Source: Rhodospirillaceae bacterium
GTDB lineage: Bacteria > Pseudomonadota > Alphaproteobacteria > Rhodospirillales > Casp-alpha2
Reading direction: 5' to 3'
Assembly: GCA_002686255.1 (NCBI GenBank)
Contig: NZAZ01000127.1
Span: forward strand, 1 to 55,847
DNA: 55,847 nt
The notes beneath the pieces were generated by a model that was not told the DNA's origin, ran no database searches, and worked only from the letters and a program-made list of their open reading frames with translations. Position 1 is the stretch's first letter, and each line of letters starts with the position of its first letter. The position numbers were made by a program, and so were the translations under genes. Of this stretch, positions 38,356 through 48,105 are shown piece after piece.

Positions 38356-39933
38356 GTGATCCGGTCGCTCCGCAATATCTGGAGGCTGCTCAGGGTGGCG
38401 CGCATCCTGGCCCGTTACGACGCCCTGTTCCCCCTGGAAGAGCTCGACATAGCCCCCGGGGTGGTGGCCCTGGCGCGGATGCTGGCGGGCCCGCCGAGGG
38501 CCGGCGAGGGCGGCAAGGACGGGGCAGGACGGCGGCGGGGAAGGAAAGGACAGCGGCTGGCCCGGGCCCTCACCGAGGCGGGGCCGAGCTTCATCAAATT
38601 GGGCCAGGCGCTGGCCACCCGTTCCGACCTTTTGGGCGAGGAGTTTTCGGCCGATCTTTCGGATTTGCAGGACCGCCTGCCGCCGTTTCCCGCTTCGGAA
38701 GCCCGGGCCATCATCGAGCGGGAATTCGGTGAGCCCTTGGAAACCCTTTATTCCCCCTTCGACGACACCCCGGTGGCCGCCGCCTCCATCGCCCAGGTCC
38801 ATTTCGCCGTCACCCCCGAAGGCAAGGAGGTGGCGGTGAAGATCCTGCGGCCCGGCATCGAAGAGGCCTTCAAGCGCGACCTCGACCTGATGCGCTGGGT
38901 GGCCGGGCTTTTAGAGACGACCCGGCCGGAACTCCGGCGCCTGAAGCCCCTTCAATGCGTCGACACCCTGGCCGAAACGGTGGAACTGGAAATGGACCTC
39001 CGTTTCGAGGCCGCCGCGGCGGCCGAGATCGGCGACAACTTCGAAGGAGACGATGATTTCCGGGTGCCCGAAGTGGATTGGGGGCGCACCGGACGCCGGG
39101 TGCTGACGACGGCCCGGCTTTCCGGCGTCCCGCTGGATGAACGCGACGCCATCATCGACGCCGGACACGACCCCGAAGCGGTGCTGGAAAAGGCCTCCAA
39201 CGCCACCTTTAAACAGGTCTTCCGCGACGGGTTTTTCCATGCCGACGTCCATCCGGGCAACCTGTTCGTCATGGAGGACGGCGCCATCGGCGCCGTCGAT
39301 TTCGGGATCATGGGAAGGCTCGACCCGAAAACGCGTCGCTGGCTGGGCGAAATACTGCTGGCATTTCTGACCCGTGACTACCGCCGCGCCGCGGAAGTGC
39401 ACTTCGAGGCCGGCTTGGTGCCCCCGGACCGGTCCGTCGATGCCTTTACCCAGGCCTGCCGCTCCATCGCCGAGCCGATTCTGGATAAGCCGCAGAACGA
39501 AATCTCCATCGCCCGGCTTCTGGGACAACTGTTCCAGATCACCGAAACCTTCCAGATGGAGACCCAGCCGCAGCTCCTGTTGCTGCAGAAAACGATGCTG
39601 GTCGCCGAAGGAACCGGACGAAAGCTGGCGCCGGAAGCCAACCTGTGGTTCCTGGCCCGGCCCATGATCGAGGATTGGATGAGGGAAAATCTCGGCCCCG
39701 AGGCCCGCATCCGCGACACCGTCGGTTCCATCGCCGAGGCCGTCGACCGCCTGCCCCGGATGCTTGACGACATCGAGGAAAGCGCCGCCATACTGTCCGG
39801 CGGCAGGCTCCTCCTGCACCCGAAAACCGTCGACGCGCTGAAACGGGAATCGGGCCCGAACCGGGGCTTGTCGGCGGTCTGGCTGGCCGTCGCGGTGCTG
39901 GTGGTGGGGTTGGCCGTGGTCAAATTCACCTGA
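38356..39933 (+). CDS. ubiB: Ubiquinone biosynthesis kinase-like protein UbiB
   Basis: 525 residues from a GTG. The UbiB/ADCK signature SFIKLGQALATRSDLL (KxGQ) near 76, VAVKILRPGIEEAFKRDL near 157, HADVHPGNLFV near 295 and AVDFGIMGRLD near 315 are present. Residues near 510-523 form a C-terminal membrane helix. UbiB supports coenzyme Q synthesis, possibly by extracting lipid intermediates. Order ubiE-ubiB-coaBC-dut is common in alphaproteobacteria. Confidence 0.94.
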   Translation: MIRSLRNIWRLLRVARILARYDALFPLEELDIAPGVVALARMLAGPPRAGEGGKDGAGRRRGRKGQRLARALTEAGPSFIKLGQALATRSDLLGEEFSADLSDLQDRLPPFPASEARAIIEREFGEPLETLYSPFDDTPVAAASIAQVHFAVTPEGKEVAVKILRPGIEEAFKRDLDLMRWVAGLLETTRPELRRLKPLQCVDTLAETVELEMDLRFEAAAAAEIGDNFEGDDDFRVPEVDWGRTGRRVLTTARLSGVPLDERDAIIDAGHDPEAVLEKASNATFKQVFRDGFFHADVHPGNLFVMEDGAIGAVDFGIMGRLDPKTRRWLGEILLAFLTRDYRRAAEVHFEAGLVPPDRSVDAFTQACRSIAEPILDKPQNEISIARLLGQLFQITETFQMETQPQLLLLQKTMLVAEGTGRKLAPEANLWFLARPMIEDWMRENLGPEARIRDTVGSIAEAVDRLPRMLDDIEESAAILSGGRLLLHPKTVDALKRESGPNRGLSAVWLAVAVLVVGLAVVKFT

Positions 39934-40032
39934 TTGGAAAACGAAGGGTTGCGCCGTCTTTTGCACGGTACTATCTTAATCACACCTTTTTTCCGTTAAA
40001 TAATTTCAAACTCCACAAGACATGAAGGTAAA

Positions 40033-41241
40033 ATGCTTGAGGGTAAAAGAATTCTGTTGATCGTCTCGGGTGGGATCGCCGCTTATAAGTGCCCCGACCT
40101 GGTTCGCCGGCTTCGCCAACGGGGCGCCGCCGTGCGCTGCCTGTTGACCGCGGGCGGCGCCGAATTCGTCACCGCGCTGACCCTGGGCGCCCTCAGCGAA
40201 GACAAGGTATACCAGGACCTGTTCTCGCTCACCGACGAAGACGAAATGGGCCATATCCGGCTGTCCCGCGAGGCCGACCTGGTGCTGGTGGCGCCGGCGA
40301 CGGCCAACATCCTGGCCAAGATGACGGCCGGGATCGCCGACGATCTCGCGACGACGGCGTTGATGGCCACCGACAGGCCGATCCTGGCCGCGCCGGCCAT
40401 GAACGTCCGCATGTGGGAAAACCCGGCGACCCGGGAAAACCTGGCAACGCTGGAAAAAAGAGGCATCGGCTTCATCGGCCCCGAGGAAGGCGACATGGCC
40501 TGCAGCGAATGGGGCCTGGGCCGGATGTCGGAACCGGATCAAATCGCCGCCGCCGTCGAGGATTTTTTCCGCCAGGGCCTGCCTTTGAGCGGCAAGCGGG
40601 CGCTGGTGACCAGCGGGCCGACCCATGAGGCCATCGATCCGGTCCGCTATCTGGCCAATCGTTCCTCGGGCAAACAGGGCCACGCCATCGCCGGCGCCCT
40701 GGCCCGGCTGGGTTCGCAAACGACCCTCGTTTCCGGGCCCAGCCACCAGCCCGACCCGCCCGGCGTCGAGATGGTGAAGGTCTTAACCGCCCGGCAGATG
40801 CTGGAAGCCTGCGAACAGGCGCTGCCGGTGGACGTCGCCGTCCTGGCGGCGGCGGTTTCCGACTGGCGGGCGCAAACGGTGGCCAAGGGAAAAATCAAGA
40901 AAACGGGCCCGAAAAAGGCCCCCGAACTGACCCTGGTGGAAAACCCCGATATCCTGGCGACGCTCAGCACCAAGGGCAACCTCAGGCCGCGCCTGATGGT
41001 CGGTTTCGCCGCCGAAACCGGCGATGTTATCGCCAATGCGACGAAAAAGCGCGCGGCCAAAGGCTGCGACTGGATCGTCGCCAACGACGTGTCGCCGGAA
41101 ACCGGCGCCTTCGCGGGCGATTACAACACCGTGCATTTGATCACCGAGGCCGGTGTCGAGGACTGGCCGGCCCTGTCCAAGACCGCCGTCGCCGAGCGCC
41201 TGGCGCAAAGGGTCGCCGGCGTTCTCGCGGCGGCGTCATGA
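40033..41241 (+). CDS. coaBC: Bifunctional phosphopantothenoylcysteine decarboxylase / phosphopantothenate-cysteine ligase
   Basis: 402 residues. The flavin-dependent CoaC half (1 to about 185) has [27 protein letters not shown] (catalytic His region), [11 protein letters not shown] and [14 protein letters not shown] with the active-site Cys. The CoaB half has [20 protein letters not shown] and the KxKK-type lysines KGKIKKTG. It makes 4'-phosphopantetheine for coenzyme A. The dut start overlaps its stop by 4 bases. The 99-base gap before it is AT-rich and should hold a promoter. Confidence 0.95.
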   Translation: MLEGKRILLIVSGGIAAYKCPDLVRRLRQRGAAVRCLLTAGGAEFVTALTLGALSEDKVYQDLFSLTDEDEMGHIRLSREADLVLVAPATANILAKMTAGIADDLATTALMATDRPILAAPAMNVRMWENPATRENLATLEKRGIGFIGPEEGDMACSEWGLGRMSEPDQIAAAVEDFFRQGLPLSGKRALVTSGPTHEAIDPVRYLANRSSGKQGHAIAGALARLGSQTTLVSGPSHQPDPPGVEMVKVLTARQMLEACEQALPVDVAVLAAAVSDWRAQTVAKGKIKKTGPKKAPELTLVENPDILATLSTKGNLRPRLMVGFAAETGDVIANATKKRAAKGCDWIVANDVSPETGAFAGDYNTVHLITEAGVEDWPALSKTAVAERLAQRVAGVLAAAS

Positions 41242-41717
41242 GCGCCAACTTGGCCCTCGACGTAAACGGCATTTCCGTCGCCATTCAACGCCTCCCCCAC
41301 GGAGCGGACCTGGCCCTGCCGGCGCCGGCCACCGACAGGAGCGCCGGCGTCGACCTGGTGGCCGCGGTAACGGACCCGGTGGTCCTGGAACCGGGCCGCC
41401 GGGCCCTGATTCCGACGGGCATCGCCATTCAGCTTCCCGGCGGTTTCGAGGCCCAGGTCCGGCCGCGCTCGGGACTGGCGGTGAAGCACGGGGTAACGAT
41501 CCTCAACAGCCCCGGCACTATCGATGCCGATTACCGCGGCGAAATCGGCGTCATTCTGATCAATCACGGCGAGGAACCCTTCACCGTCACCCGCGGCATG
41601 CGCATTGCCCAAATGGTCGTCCAGCCGGTCATCGGCGCCCAGTGGCGCGAAGTGGGCGCGCTCGACGAAACGGACCGCGGCGACGGCGGCTTCGGGTCCA
41701 CGGGATCGGGGGGCTAG
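41238..41717 (+). CDS. dut: dUTP diphosphatase
   Basis: 159 residues. The trimeric dUTPase motifs are in order: [49 protein letters not shown] and [10 protein letters not shown] at the C-terminus. It hydrolyses dUTP to dUMP and keeps uracil out of DNA. It overlaps coaBC by 4 bases and is followed after 3 bases by the Rrf2 regulator. Confidence 0.95.
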   Translation: MSANLALDVNGISVAIQRLPHGADLALPAPATDRSAGVDLVAAVTDPVVLEPGRRALIPTGIAIQLPGGFEAQVRPRSGLAVKHGVTILNSPGTIDADYRGEIGVILINHGEEPFTVTRGMRIAQMVVQPVIGAQWREVGALDETDRGDGGFGSTGSGG

Positions 41718-41720
41718 GCC

Positions 41721-42176
41721 ATGCTCAGGCTGTCGAAAAAGATGATGTTTGCCATCGAGGCGGTGCTCGACATCGCCTATCACGCCGGCGCCGAACCGGT
41801 GCAGAGCCGGGAAATCACCCGCCGCCAGGGAATCCCGCGCCGGTATCTGGAACACGCCCTGCAGCACCTGGTTCGTCAGGGGATCCTGATCGGCGTCCGT
41901 GGCCCCAGGGGCGGCTACAGACTGGCCCGCGAGCGCCGCCGCATCACTGTCGGCGATATCGTGCGCGTGGTCAGGGAAATGGAGGCCGACAACAACCTGA
42001 TCGAGGAAACCCAGGGCTCGGAGCTGGGCTATCAGGTGGTGCGGCCGTTGTGGCGGGAGCTGCAGGACGGGCTGATGGAGCGCCTCGACAGCCTGACCGT
42101 GGATGAACTTTGCACCCGCGCCAACCAGTCCGGGATCGTCAGCGAAGGTAGCCGCAATCTGGATTTCACGATTTGA
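41721..42176 (+). CDS. Rrf2-family transcriptional regulator
   Basis: 151 residues. N-terminal winged helix with MLRLSKKMMFAIEAVLDIAYHAG and the recognition wing RGPRGGYRLARERRRITVGDI near 55-75. Only one Cys (near residue 130) is present, so the three-Cys Fe-S site of IscR is absent. It therefore resembles CymR-type regulators that respond to O-acetylserine or cysteine synthase. It directly precedes cysK, which fits a CymR-like role. This is inference from context. Confidence 0.8.
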   Translation: MLRLSKKMMFAIEAVLDIAYHAGAEPVQSREITRRQGIPRRYLEHALQHLVRQGILIGVRGPRGGYRLARERRRITVGDIVRVVREMEADNNLIEETQGSELGYQVVRPLWRELQDGLMERLDSLTVDELCTRANQSGIVSEGSRNLDFTI

Positions 42177-42203
42177 CGGGTTTTTTAACGGAACGCTACT
42201 GAT

Positions 42204-43199
42204 ATGAGCATGAAACCCGCCCCCATCCCTTCCCCCGGCCCTTCCCTCGGGCCCGAATTTCGCGGCCGCGTCTATGACGGCATCATAGAGACCATCGGCG
42301 CCACGCCTCTGGTGCGGCTCGGCAAACTGGCCGAAGACCAGGGGGTGAAGGCGGAAATCCTGGGAAAGTGCGAGTTTTTCAATCCCTTGGGCTCGGTCAA
42401 GGACCGCATCGGGATTTCCATGGTCGAGGCCGCCGAACGCGAAGGCCTTATCAAGCCCGGAACCACCCTGATCGAGCCGACCTCGGGCAATACCGGGATT
42501 GCCTTGGCTTTCGTCTGCGCCGCCAAGGGATACCGGCTGATCCTGACGATGCCGGGAAGCATGTCCGATGAGCGCCGGAAGATGCTCAACCTGTTGGGCG
42601 CCGAAACAGAACTCACCCCGGTCGAACTGGGCATGCGGGGGGCCGTGGAGCGGGCCGAGGAACTGGTCGAAGAGACCCCCGGCGCGATCATGTTGCAGCA
42701 GTTCGTAAACCCGGCCAATCCCGAGATTCACCGCCTCACCACGGCCGAGGAAATCTGGATCGACACCGGCGGGCGGGTCGACGCCATCGTCATCGGGGTC
42801 GGCACCGGCGGTACCCTGACCGGGTGCGCCCAGGTCTTGAAACCGCGCAATCCGGACCTGCTGATCGTCGCCATCGAGCCCGAGGACAGCCCGGTGCTGT
42901 CGGGCGGCATGCCGGGACCGCACAAGATTCAGGGCATGGGGCCGGGGTTCATCCCCGAGGTCCTCGACACCGAGGCCATCGACGAAATCCTTAAAATCGG
43001 CAGCGAACCGGCATTCGAAATGGCCCGCCGCGTGGCCCGGCTGGAGGGCCTCGCCGTCGGCATGTCCTCAGGCGCGGCCCTGGCCGCGGCCCTGGAGGTA
43101 GGGGCCCGGGAAGACATGGCCGGAAAGGTGATCGTCACCTTCCTGCCCGACTCCGCCGACCGTTACCTTTCGACGGCCCTTTTCGACAGTCTCGGTTAG
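42204..43199 (+). CDS. cysK: Cysteine synthase A (O-acetylserine sulfhydrylase)
   Basis: 331 residues. The PLP lysine is in NPLGSVKDRIG near 67. Substrate loop PTSGNTGIALAFV and the phosphate-binding GVGTGGTLTG are present, with MSSGAALAAALEV near 288. It condenses O-acetylserine with sulfide. The start has an extra about 20 residues rich in Pro before YDGIIETIGATPLVRLGKLA. It is preceded by the Rrf2 gene and followed by a MoeB-like gene, a sulfur-related neighbourhood. Confidence 0.93.
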   Translation: MSMKPAPIPSPGPSLGPEFRGRVYDGIIETIGATPLVRLGKLAEDQGVKAEILGKCEFFNPLGSVKDRIGISMVEAAEREGLIKPGTTLIEPTSGNTGIALAFVCAAKGYRLILTMPGSMSDERRKMLNLLGAETELTPVELGMRGAVERAEELVEETPGAIMLQQFVNPANPEIHRLTTAEEIWIDTGGRVDAIVIGVGTGGTLTGCAQVLKPRNPDLLIVAIEPEDSPVLSGGMPGPHKIQGMGPGFIPEVLDTEAIDEILKIGSEPAFEMARRVARLEGLAVGMSSGAALAAALEVGAREDMAGKVIVTFLPDSADRYLSTALFDSLG

Positions 43200-43206
43200 C
43201 CTCCCC

Positions 43207-44013
43207 GTGAGCTTCACCGAAGCCCAGATAAACCGGTACGCACGCCATATCCTTTTGCAAGAGGTCGGCGGCGAAGGCCAGGAGCGGCTGTTGAACGCCC
43301 GCGTTCTGGTGGTCGGCGCCGGCGGGTTGGGATCGCCGGTGTTGTTGTACCTGGCGGCGGCCGGGGTGGGGACGCTCGGCATCGTCGACGACGACGTGGT
43401 CGACTTGTCAAACCTGCAACGCCAGATCGTTCATTCCACCGACGCCATCGGCGCGCCGAAGGTGGAAAGCGCGAAGAAGACCCTCGCCGGCATCAACCCG
43501 GACGTCACCGTCGTCCCCTTGCAACAGCGCCTCGGCCCGGACAACGCTCTCGACTTGATTTCCGATTACGACATCATCGCCGACGGGTCGGACAACTTCG
43601 CGACCCGGTTCCTGGTCAACGATGCGTGTTACTTCGCCAGGAAAACCCTGGTTTCCGCCGCCATCCTGCGCTTCGACGCCCAGGTCTACACCTTCAAGCC
43701 GTTCGAGGAAGACGCCGGCGGCGGCCACGGCCCCTGTTACCGCTGCCTGTTCCCGGAACCGCCGCCGGAAGGCCAAATCCCCACCTGCGCCGAGGCCGGC
43801 GTCCTGGGCGCGCTGTGCGGCATGGCCGGATCCCTGCAGGCCGCCGAAGTGCTGAAGGAGCTGCTCGGCATCGGCGATAGCCTGTCCGGAGCGCTGATAG
43901 TCTGCGAGGGGCTGGGAACCACGTTCAGTAAAATCACCCTCAAGCGCGATCCCGGCTGTCCATTGTGCGGCGACGACCCCAAAATCACCGACCTGTCGGT
44001 CGGCAAGGAATAG
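43207..44013 (+). CDS. moeB: MoeB/ThiF-type adenylyltransferase (sulfur-carrier protein activation)
   Basis: 268 residues from a GTG. ATP-binding VVGAGGLGSPVLLYLAAAGVG near 36, the RQ-containing VDLSNLQRQIVHST near 64, CYRCLFPEPP near 178 and CPLCGDDPKI near 252 for the structural zinc, and active-site Cys in IPTCAEAGVLG near 197. It adenylates the C-terminus of MoaD or ThiS. The family member cannot be separated between MoeB and ThiF by eye. cysK is upstream. Confidence 0.88.
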   Translation: MSFTEAQINRYARHILLQEVGGEGQERLLNARVLVVGAGGLGSPVLLYLAAAGVGTLGIVDDDVVDLSNLQRQIVHSTDAIGAPKVESAKKTLAGINPDVTVVPLQQRLGPDNALDLISDYDIIADGSDNFATRFLVNDACYFARKTLVSAAILRFDAQVYTFKPFEEDAGGGHGPCYRCLFPEPPPEGQIPTCAEAGVLGALCGMAGSLQAAEVLKELLGIGDSLSGALIVCEGLGTTFSKITLKRDPGCPLCGDDPKITDLSVGKE

Positions 44014-44085
44014 CAACCCGTGGCCGCCAGCACCTCCTCCCCGGACAGGCTTTCGATCGTCTTGTTTTTTATCTGACCAAATCTC

Positions 44086-44889
44086 TCAGATGATTTTTTG
44101 CGCCTCGGCGCTAACCGGCCCCGGATTGCCGTCGCCGATGGGTTCTCCGTCGACGGCCGTCAGCGGCCGAATGCCCAGGGAATTGGTCAGGAACGCCTCC
44201 GACGCGGACGACAGATCGGCCGGCCCCAGGGTGCGCTCCGCCGCGCTTAACCCCCTAATCACATCGGCCCGCATGACGCCGGGCATCGCCCCGTCATCGA
44301 CCGGGGGCGTCACCGCGGTCGCGTCGATGACCAGGAACAGGTTGGCGGCCGTGGCTTCGGCAAGGTTGCCGGCGCCGTTCAGCAGCAACGCATCGCCGGC
44401 GCCCCGTTTGGCCGCTTCCCGGGCCGCCAGGATGCCGTCCAGACAGCACGTGGACTTGATTCCGGATAGCGGCGAATGCTCGTTGCGCCGGGTCGTGGTG
44501 GCGATGACGGCGGTCACCGGTTCTTGCGCCGTCAAATCCTGGGACGCGCCGGTGATCAATAAAGTCGGCTGGGCCGGGACCGGCGGCGGCAGCCCCCGGG
44601 GGCCTAAGCCCCGGGTCAGGGTCAGCCGCAACACGCCGAAGTCGATGGCGTTGGCCTCGATGACGTCCTGGAGGGCGCTCCTAAGTTCGCGCCCGCCGAG
44701 GGGAACGGCGAGGCCGATGACCTCGGCCCCGTCGCCAAGCCGGGCCAGATGGGCGTCCGTCCGCGCCGCCCGGCGGCCACGGACGGCGATCGTCTCGAAC
44801 AGGCCGTCGCCCAGGGTCAGCCCTCGGTCGGTGGGCTCGATACGGGCCTCGGAGTCGGCCACCAGGCGGCCGTTGAGAAAGACCGTCAC
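44086..44889 (-). CDS. pabC: Aminodeoxychorismate lyase / class IV aminotransferase
   Basis: 267 residues from a GTG at 44889 with a good AGGAAAAGG ribosome site; the open frame upstream is a shadow of pabB. Fold-type IV PLP enzyme: DRGLTLGDGLFETIAV near 21-36 and IKSTCCLDGILAAREAAKRGAGDALLLN near 145-170 with the PLP Lys in GIKST. GNLAEATAANLFLV near 174 is the phosphate-binding block. It releases p-aminobenzoate. It could instead be a D-amino-acid or branched-chain aminotransferase, but being 11 bases after pabB makes lyase most likely. Confidence 0.88.
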   Translation of the reverse strand: MTVFLNGRLVADSEARIEPTDRGLTLGDGLFETIAVRGRRAARTDAHLARLGDGAEVIGLAVPLGGRELRSALQDVIEANAIDFGVLRLTLTRGLGPRGLPPPVPAQPTLLITGASQDLTAQEPVTAVIATTTRRNEHSPLSGIKSTCCLDGILAAREAAKRGAGDALLLNGAGNLAEATAANLFLVIDATAVTPPVDDGAMPGVMRADVIRGLSAAERTLGPADLSSASEAFLTNSLGIRPLTAVDGEPIGDGNPGPVSAEAQKII

Positions 44890-44900
44890 TCTGCCTTTTC

Positions 44901-46334
44901 CTATGCCTGTTCCTTGACGATTTCGCCGGGGGCGATTTCGCCGGGATCGAGGCTTTGCAGCATCGCCCAGGCCTTGTCCATGGCCTCCTCGTATTCGGCC
45001 CCGGGATCGGAATCGGCGACGATGCCGCCGCCGGCCTGGGCCGCTACTTCGCCGTCCTTGATGACCAACGTGCGGATGACGATGGCGGAATCCATGGCGC
45101 CGTCGAAGCCGATCCAGGCAATGGCGCCGCAATAAGGGCCGCGCCGCGCCGGCTCCAGCTCGTTGATGATCTCCATGGCCCTGATCTTGGGCGCCCCGGT
45201 GACCGACCCGCCCGGAAAGGTGGCGCGCAAAAGGTCGATGGCGCCCTTGTTCGGGAACAGCGTGCCCCGGACCTCGGAAACCAGGTGATGCACGTTGGCG
45301 AAGCTTTCCAGCCCGGCCAGTTCCTTGACCTCGACGCTGCCCAGCCGGCACACCCGGCTCAGGTCGTTGCGCAAAAGGTCGACGATCATCAGGTTCTCGG
45401 CCTGGTCCTTTTCGCTGTCGATCAGGTCGCGGGCCAGCTTGGCATCTTCGCCGGGGGTCCGGCCCCGGGGCCGGGTTCCCTTGATCGGCCGGGTCGAGAC
45501 ATGGCCGCCGGGAGACAGGTTCAAGAACCGTTCCGGCGACGCCGAGGCGACGGCCATCCCCGGGCCGGCGGCCAGATAGGCCCCGAAAGGCGCCGGCGAC
45601 AGGGCGCGCAGGCGGCGATAGAGCATGAACGGGGAAAGGCCCTCAGGCCTAGCGGCCAACAGACGCTGCGTCAGGTTGGCCTGGAAGATGTCACCGGCAT
45701 GGATATAGGCGATGGCGCGCGAAACCATGTCTTCGTATTGGCGGCGGCTCAACTCGGGCCGCCAGCTCCCCGCCGGCCCCCAATCGACCGGCGCCAGCGG
45801 CGGCGCATCGGCGATCCTGTCCGCCATGGCCCCGGCCCGGGCCTCCGGCGAAGGGCGATCGAGGGACTTATCGGCGGCCCCGAGCTCGGCGGCGAATATC
45901 CAGGCCTGGCGGGTCTGGACGTCGAAGGCGGCGATGGTGTCGTAAAGCCCGATCACCAACTCGGGAATATCGAGGCCGGTTTGCAAAGGCGGCGGCAGGC
46001 GCTCCAGGTGGCGCCCCAACTCGTAGCCCAGATAACCGACGGCGCCGCCTTGAAAGGGCGGCAGGTCGGGATCGCTTCCCATGCGGAACATTTTAAGCTG
46101 ACGCTCCAGGACCCGGAAGGGATCGCCGGCCACAGGCGAACCGTCCAGGGTAGTTTCTCCCTTGGCGGCGGTGATGACGCGGAACGGATCGGCGGCGATA
46201 TAGGCGTAACGCCCCCGGGGGCCGGTCTCGGTCGCGCTGTCCAGAAACGCCGCCACCGGATCGCCCGCAAAGACCGCGAACGCGCCCGGGGGATCGCGGT
46301 AGGGAATGGGTCTGGCGGTGGGTCCTTCGGTCAT
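44901..46334 (-). CDS. pabB: Aminodeoxychorismate synthase component I
   Basis: 477 residues from the ATG at 46334; a TTG at 46379 is an alternative. The anthranilate-synthase-I-like C-terminal domain has IKGTRPRGRTPGEDA near 285, MIVDLLRNDLSRVC near 320 and PGGSVTGAPKIRAMEIINELE near 378, ending GGGIVADSDPGAEYEEAMDKA. It aminates chorismate for p-aminobenzoate and folate. No glutaminase PabA is in the window. It may be an anthranilate synthase paralogue, but pabC next door supports PabB. Confidence 0.9.
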   Translation of the reverse strand: MTEGPTARPIPYRDPPGAFAVFAGDPVAAFLDSATETGPRGRYAYIAADPFRVITAAKGETTLDGSPVAGDPFRVLERQLKMFRMGSDPDLPPFQGGAVGYLGYELGRHLERLPPPLQTGLDIPELVIGLYDTIAAFDVQTRQAWIFAAELGAADKSLDRPSPEARAGAMADRIADAPPLAPVDWGPAGSWRPELSRRQYEDMVSRAIAYIHAGDIFQANLTQRLLAARPEGLSPFMLYRRLRALSPAPFGAYLAAGPGMAVASASPERFLNLSPGGHVSTRPIKGTRPRGRTPGEDAKLARDLIDSEKDQAENLMIVDLLRNDLSRVCRLGSVEVKELAGLESFANVHHLVSEVRGTLFPNKGAIDLLRATFPGGSVTGAPKIRAMEIINELEPARRGPYCGAIAWIGFDGAMDSAIVIRTLVIKDGEVAAQAGGGIVADSDPGAEYEEAMDKAWAMLQSLDPGEIAPGEIVKEQA

Positions 46335-46375
46335 GGGTGGCTCGATTTTTGGACCGGGCCCAACCGGGCCCGCGG

Positions 46376-47362
46376 TCAAAACGTATCGCCGATTACGCGG
46401 TCCGGCGGCGTGTGGTCATCGACGAAGGTCTTGATGTTGATCACCACCTTCTCGCCCATGTCGCCCCTGCCCTCGAAGGTGGCGGAGCCCATGTGGGGAA
46501 GCAGGACGACATTGTCCAGCGCCAGAAGTTTCAGGTTGACGGCCGGTGCGTGCTCGAACACATCGAGCCCGGCGCCGGCGATATCGCCGGCCTGCAACAC
46601 CTGGGTCAGGGCGTTTTCGTCGATGACCTCGCCGCGGGCGGTGTTGACGATGACGGCGTGGGTCTGCAGCAGCTTCAGACGCCGGGCCGACAGAAGGTGG
46701 TACGTCGCCGGCGTATGCGGACAGTTGACGGAAACGAAATCCATATGGGCCAGCATCTGGTCCAGGCTTTCCCAATAGGTGGCTTCGAGCTCGTTCTCAA
46801 TCTCCTCGTGGACCCGGTTGCGGTTGTGGTAATGGATGGACAACCCGAACCCCCGGGCCCGCCGGGCGACGGCCTGGCCGATCCGGCCCATGCCGATGAT
46901 GCCCAGCCGCTTGCCGAAGATCCGATGCCCCAGCATCCACGTCGGCGACCATCCGGACCAATCGCCGGAGCGCATGATCCGTTCGCCTTCGACCAGGCGC
47001 CTGGGCACCGCCAGGATCAGCGCCATGGTCATGTCGGCGGTGTCCTCGGTCAGCACGTCGGGCGTGTTGGTGACGGTGATCCCCTTTTCCCGCGCCGCCG
47101 CCAGATCGATGTGATCGACGCCGGTGCCGTAGTTGGCGATCAGTTTCAGCTTCTTGCCGGCGGCGGCGATAAGCTTGGCGTCGATGGTGTCGGTGACCGT
47201 CGGCACCAGGACATTGGCCGTCTGGACGGCTTCGGTCAGGTCGGCCTCGGACATCGGTTGGTCGTCGACGTTCAGGCGCACGTCGAACAATTCCATCAAC
47301 CGCGTCTCGGTGGCGTCGGGCAGCTTGCGGGTGATCACCACCAGCGGTTTTTTCTTAGCCAT
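46376..47362 (-). CDS. D-2-hydroxyacid dehydrogenase, glyoxylate/hydroxypyruvate reductase type
   Basis: 328 residues. The N-terminal KPLVVITRKLPDATETRLMELFDVRLN and NYGTGVDHIDLAAAREKGI are typical GyaR/GhrB-like. Rossmann loop GIIGMGRIGQAVARRARGFG near 152, catalytic Arg in VNTARGEVIDE near 236 and His in LLPHMGSATFEGRGDMG near 284. It reduces glyoxylate or hydroxypyruvate with NAD(P)H; exact substrate is not visible. It is upstream of pabB with a 41-base spacing to the chosen pabB start. Confidence 0.88.
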   Translation of the reverse strand: MAKKKPLVVITRKLPDATETRLMELFDVRLNVDDQPMSEADLTEAVQTANVLVPTVTDTIDAKLIAAAGKKLKLIANYGTGVDHIDLAAAREKGITVTNTPDVLTEDTADMTMALILAVPRRLVEGERIMRSGDWSGWSPTWMLGHRIFGKRLGIIGMGRIGQAVARRARGFGLSIHYHNRNRVHEEIENELEATYWESLDQMLAHMDFVSVNCPHTPATYHLLSARRLKLLQTHAVIVNTARGEVIDENALTQVLQAGDIAGAGLDVFEHAPAVNLKLLALDNVVLLPHMGSATFEGRGDMGEKVVINIKTFVDDHTPPDRVIGDTF

Positions 47363-47563
47363 TCCGTCCCCTCCCAGGGCGCGTATCCAAGGCTTCAGGC
47401 CAAGAACGCCCGCCTTTGCGCACCTTGGCCCGTCAGGCCTACCAACCCCGGCGGCGGTTGTCCAGCGCCCTTATGCCGGCGCCCCGCCTTGACCGGGACC
47501 GAGGGGAGAGCCCTATAATGGGTCCAAGGTTTTCCTTACGCTTGCCCATGAACTGTCTCAGCC

Positions 47564-48073
47564 ATGTCTCGATCCCATTTTAGCGTTTTCTTCTGCGTCT
47601 TGGTGTTTGTTTTCGGCTTTTTCGCGCCCGCCTTTTCGGCCGCCGAAAAGGGAAGCGGCCTGCCGCTGCCCCGGTTCGTCAGCCTGCGCGCCGGCGAGGT
47701 CAACCTGCGCACCGGCCCCGGGGTTCAATATCCCGTCGATTGGGTCTACCACCGCCAGTCTCTGCCGATGGAAATCATCGCCGAATACGGAACCTGGCGA
47801 AAAGTCAGGGACTGGCAGGGAACCCAGGGCTGGGTCCATCAAAGCATGGTCAGCGCTGGGCGGACCTTTATCGTCACCGGCGAAACCCGCACCATCCGCC
47901 GCAAAAGCGACCCCAAGAGCGGCCCCGTCGCCAGGGTCGAGGCCGGGGTCGTCGGCAGGCTGTTGTCGTGTCCCGACCTCAACGGTTGGTGCCGGGTCGA
48001 GGTCGCCGGGCAGACGGGCTGGCTGAGACGGGTGGAATTCTGGGGCGTACTCCGCAACGAGGTGATGCAGTAG
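47564..48073 (+). CDS. Secreted SH3-domain protein
   Basis: 169 residues. A signal peptide (hydrophobic 8-23, cleavage near AFSA) is followed by two bacterial SH3-like repeats: VNLRTGPGVQYPVDWVYHR with WRKVRDWQGTQGWVH, then TIRRKSDPKSGPVARVEAGVVG with WCRVEVAGQTGWLRR. Such proteins bind cell-wall or other peptides in the periplasm. It stands alone, divergent from the dehydrogenase. The 200-base gap 47363-47563 holds both promoters but no clear elements. Confidence 0.85.
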   Translation: MSRSHFSVFFCVLVFVFGFFAPAFSAAEKGSGLPLPRFVSLRAGEVNLRTGPGVQYPVDWVYHRQSLPMEIIAEYGTWRKVRDWQGTQGWVHQSMVSAGRTFIVTGETRTIRRKSDPKSGPVARVEAGVVGRLLSCPDLNGWCRVEVAGQTGWLRRVEFWGVLRNEVMQ

Positions 48074-48105
48074 GCGGGGCCGCCAAGGCCGGCGGCGAAA
48101 CGAAC

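Noticed and set aside
41121..42923. 600-codon frame antisense to coaBC, dut, the Rrf2 gene and cysK
   Set aside because: It runs opposite several strong genes and has shadow composition only.
44955..46778. 607-codon frame antisense to pabB
   Set aside because: Shadow of pabB and the dehydrogenase; no recognisable domain.
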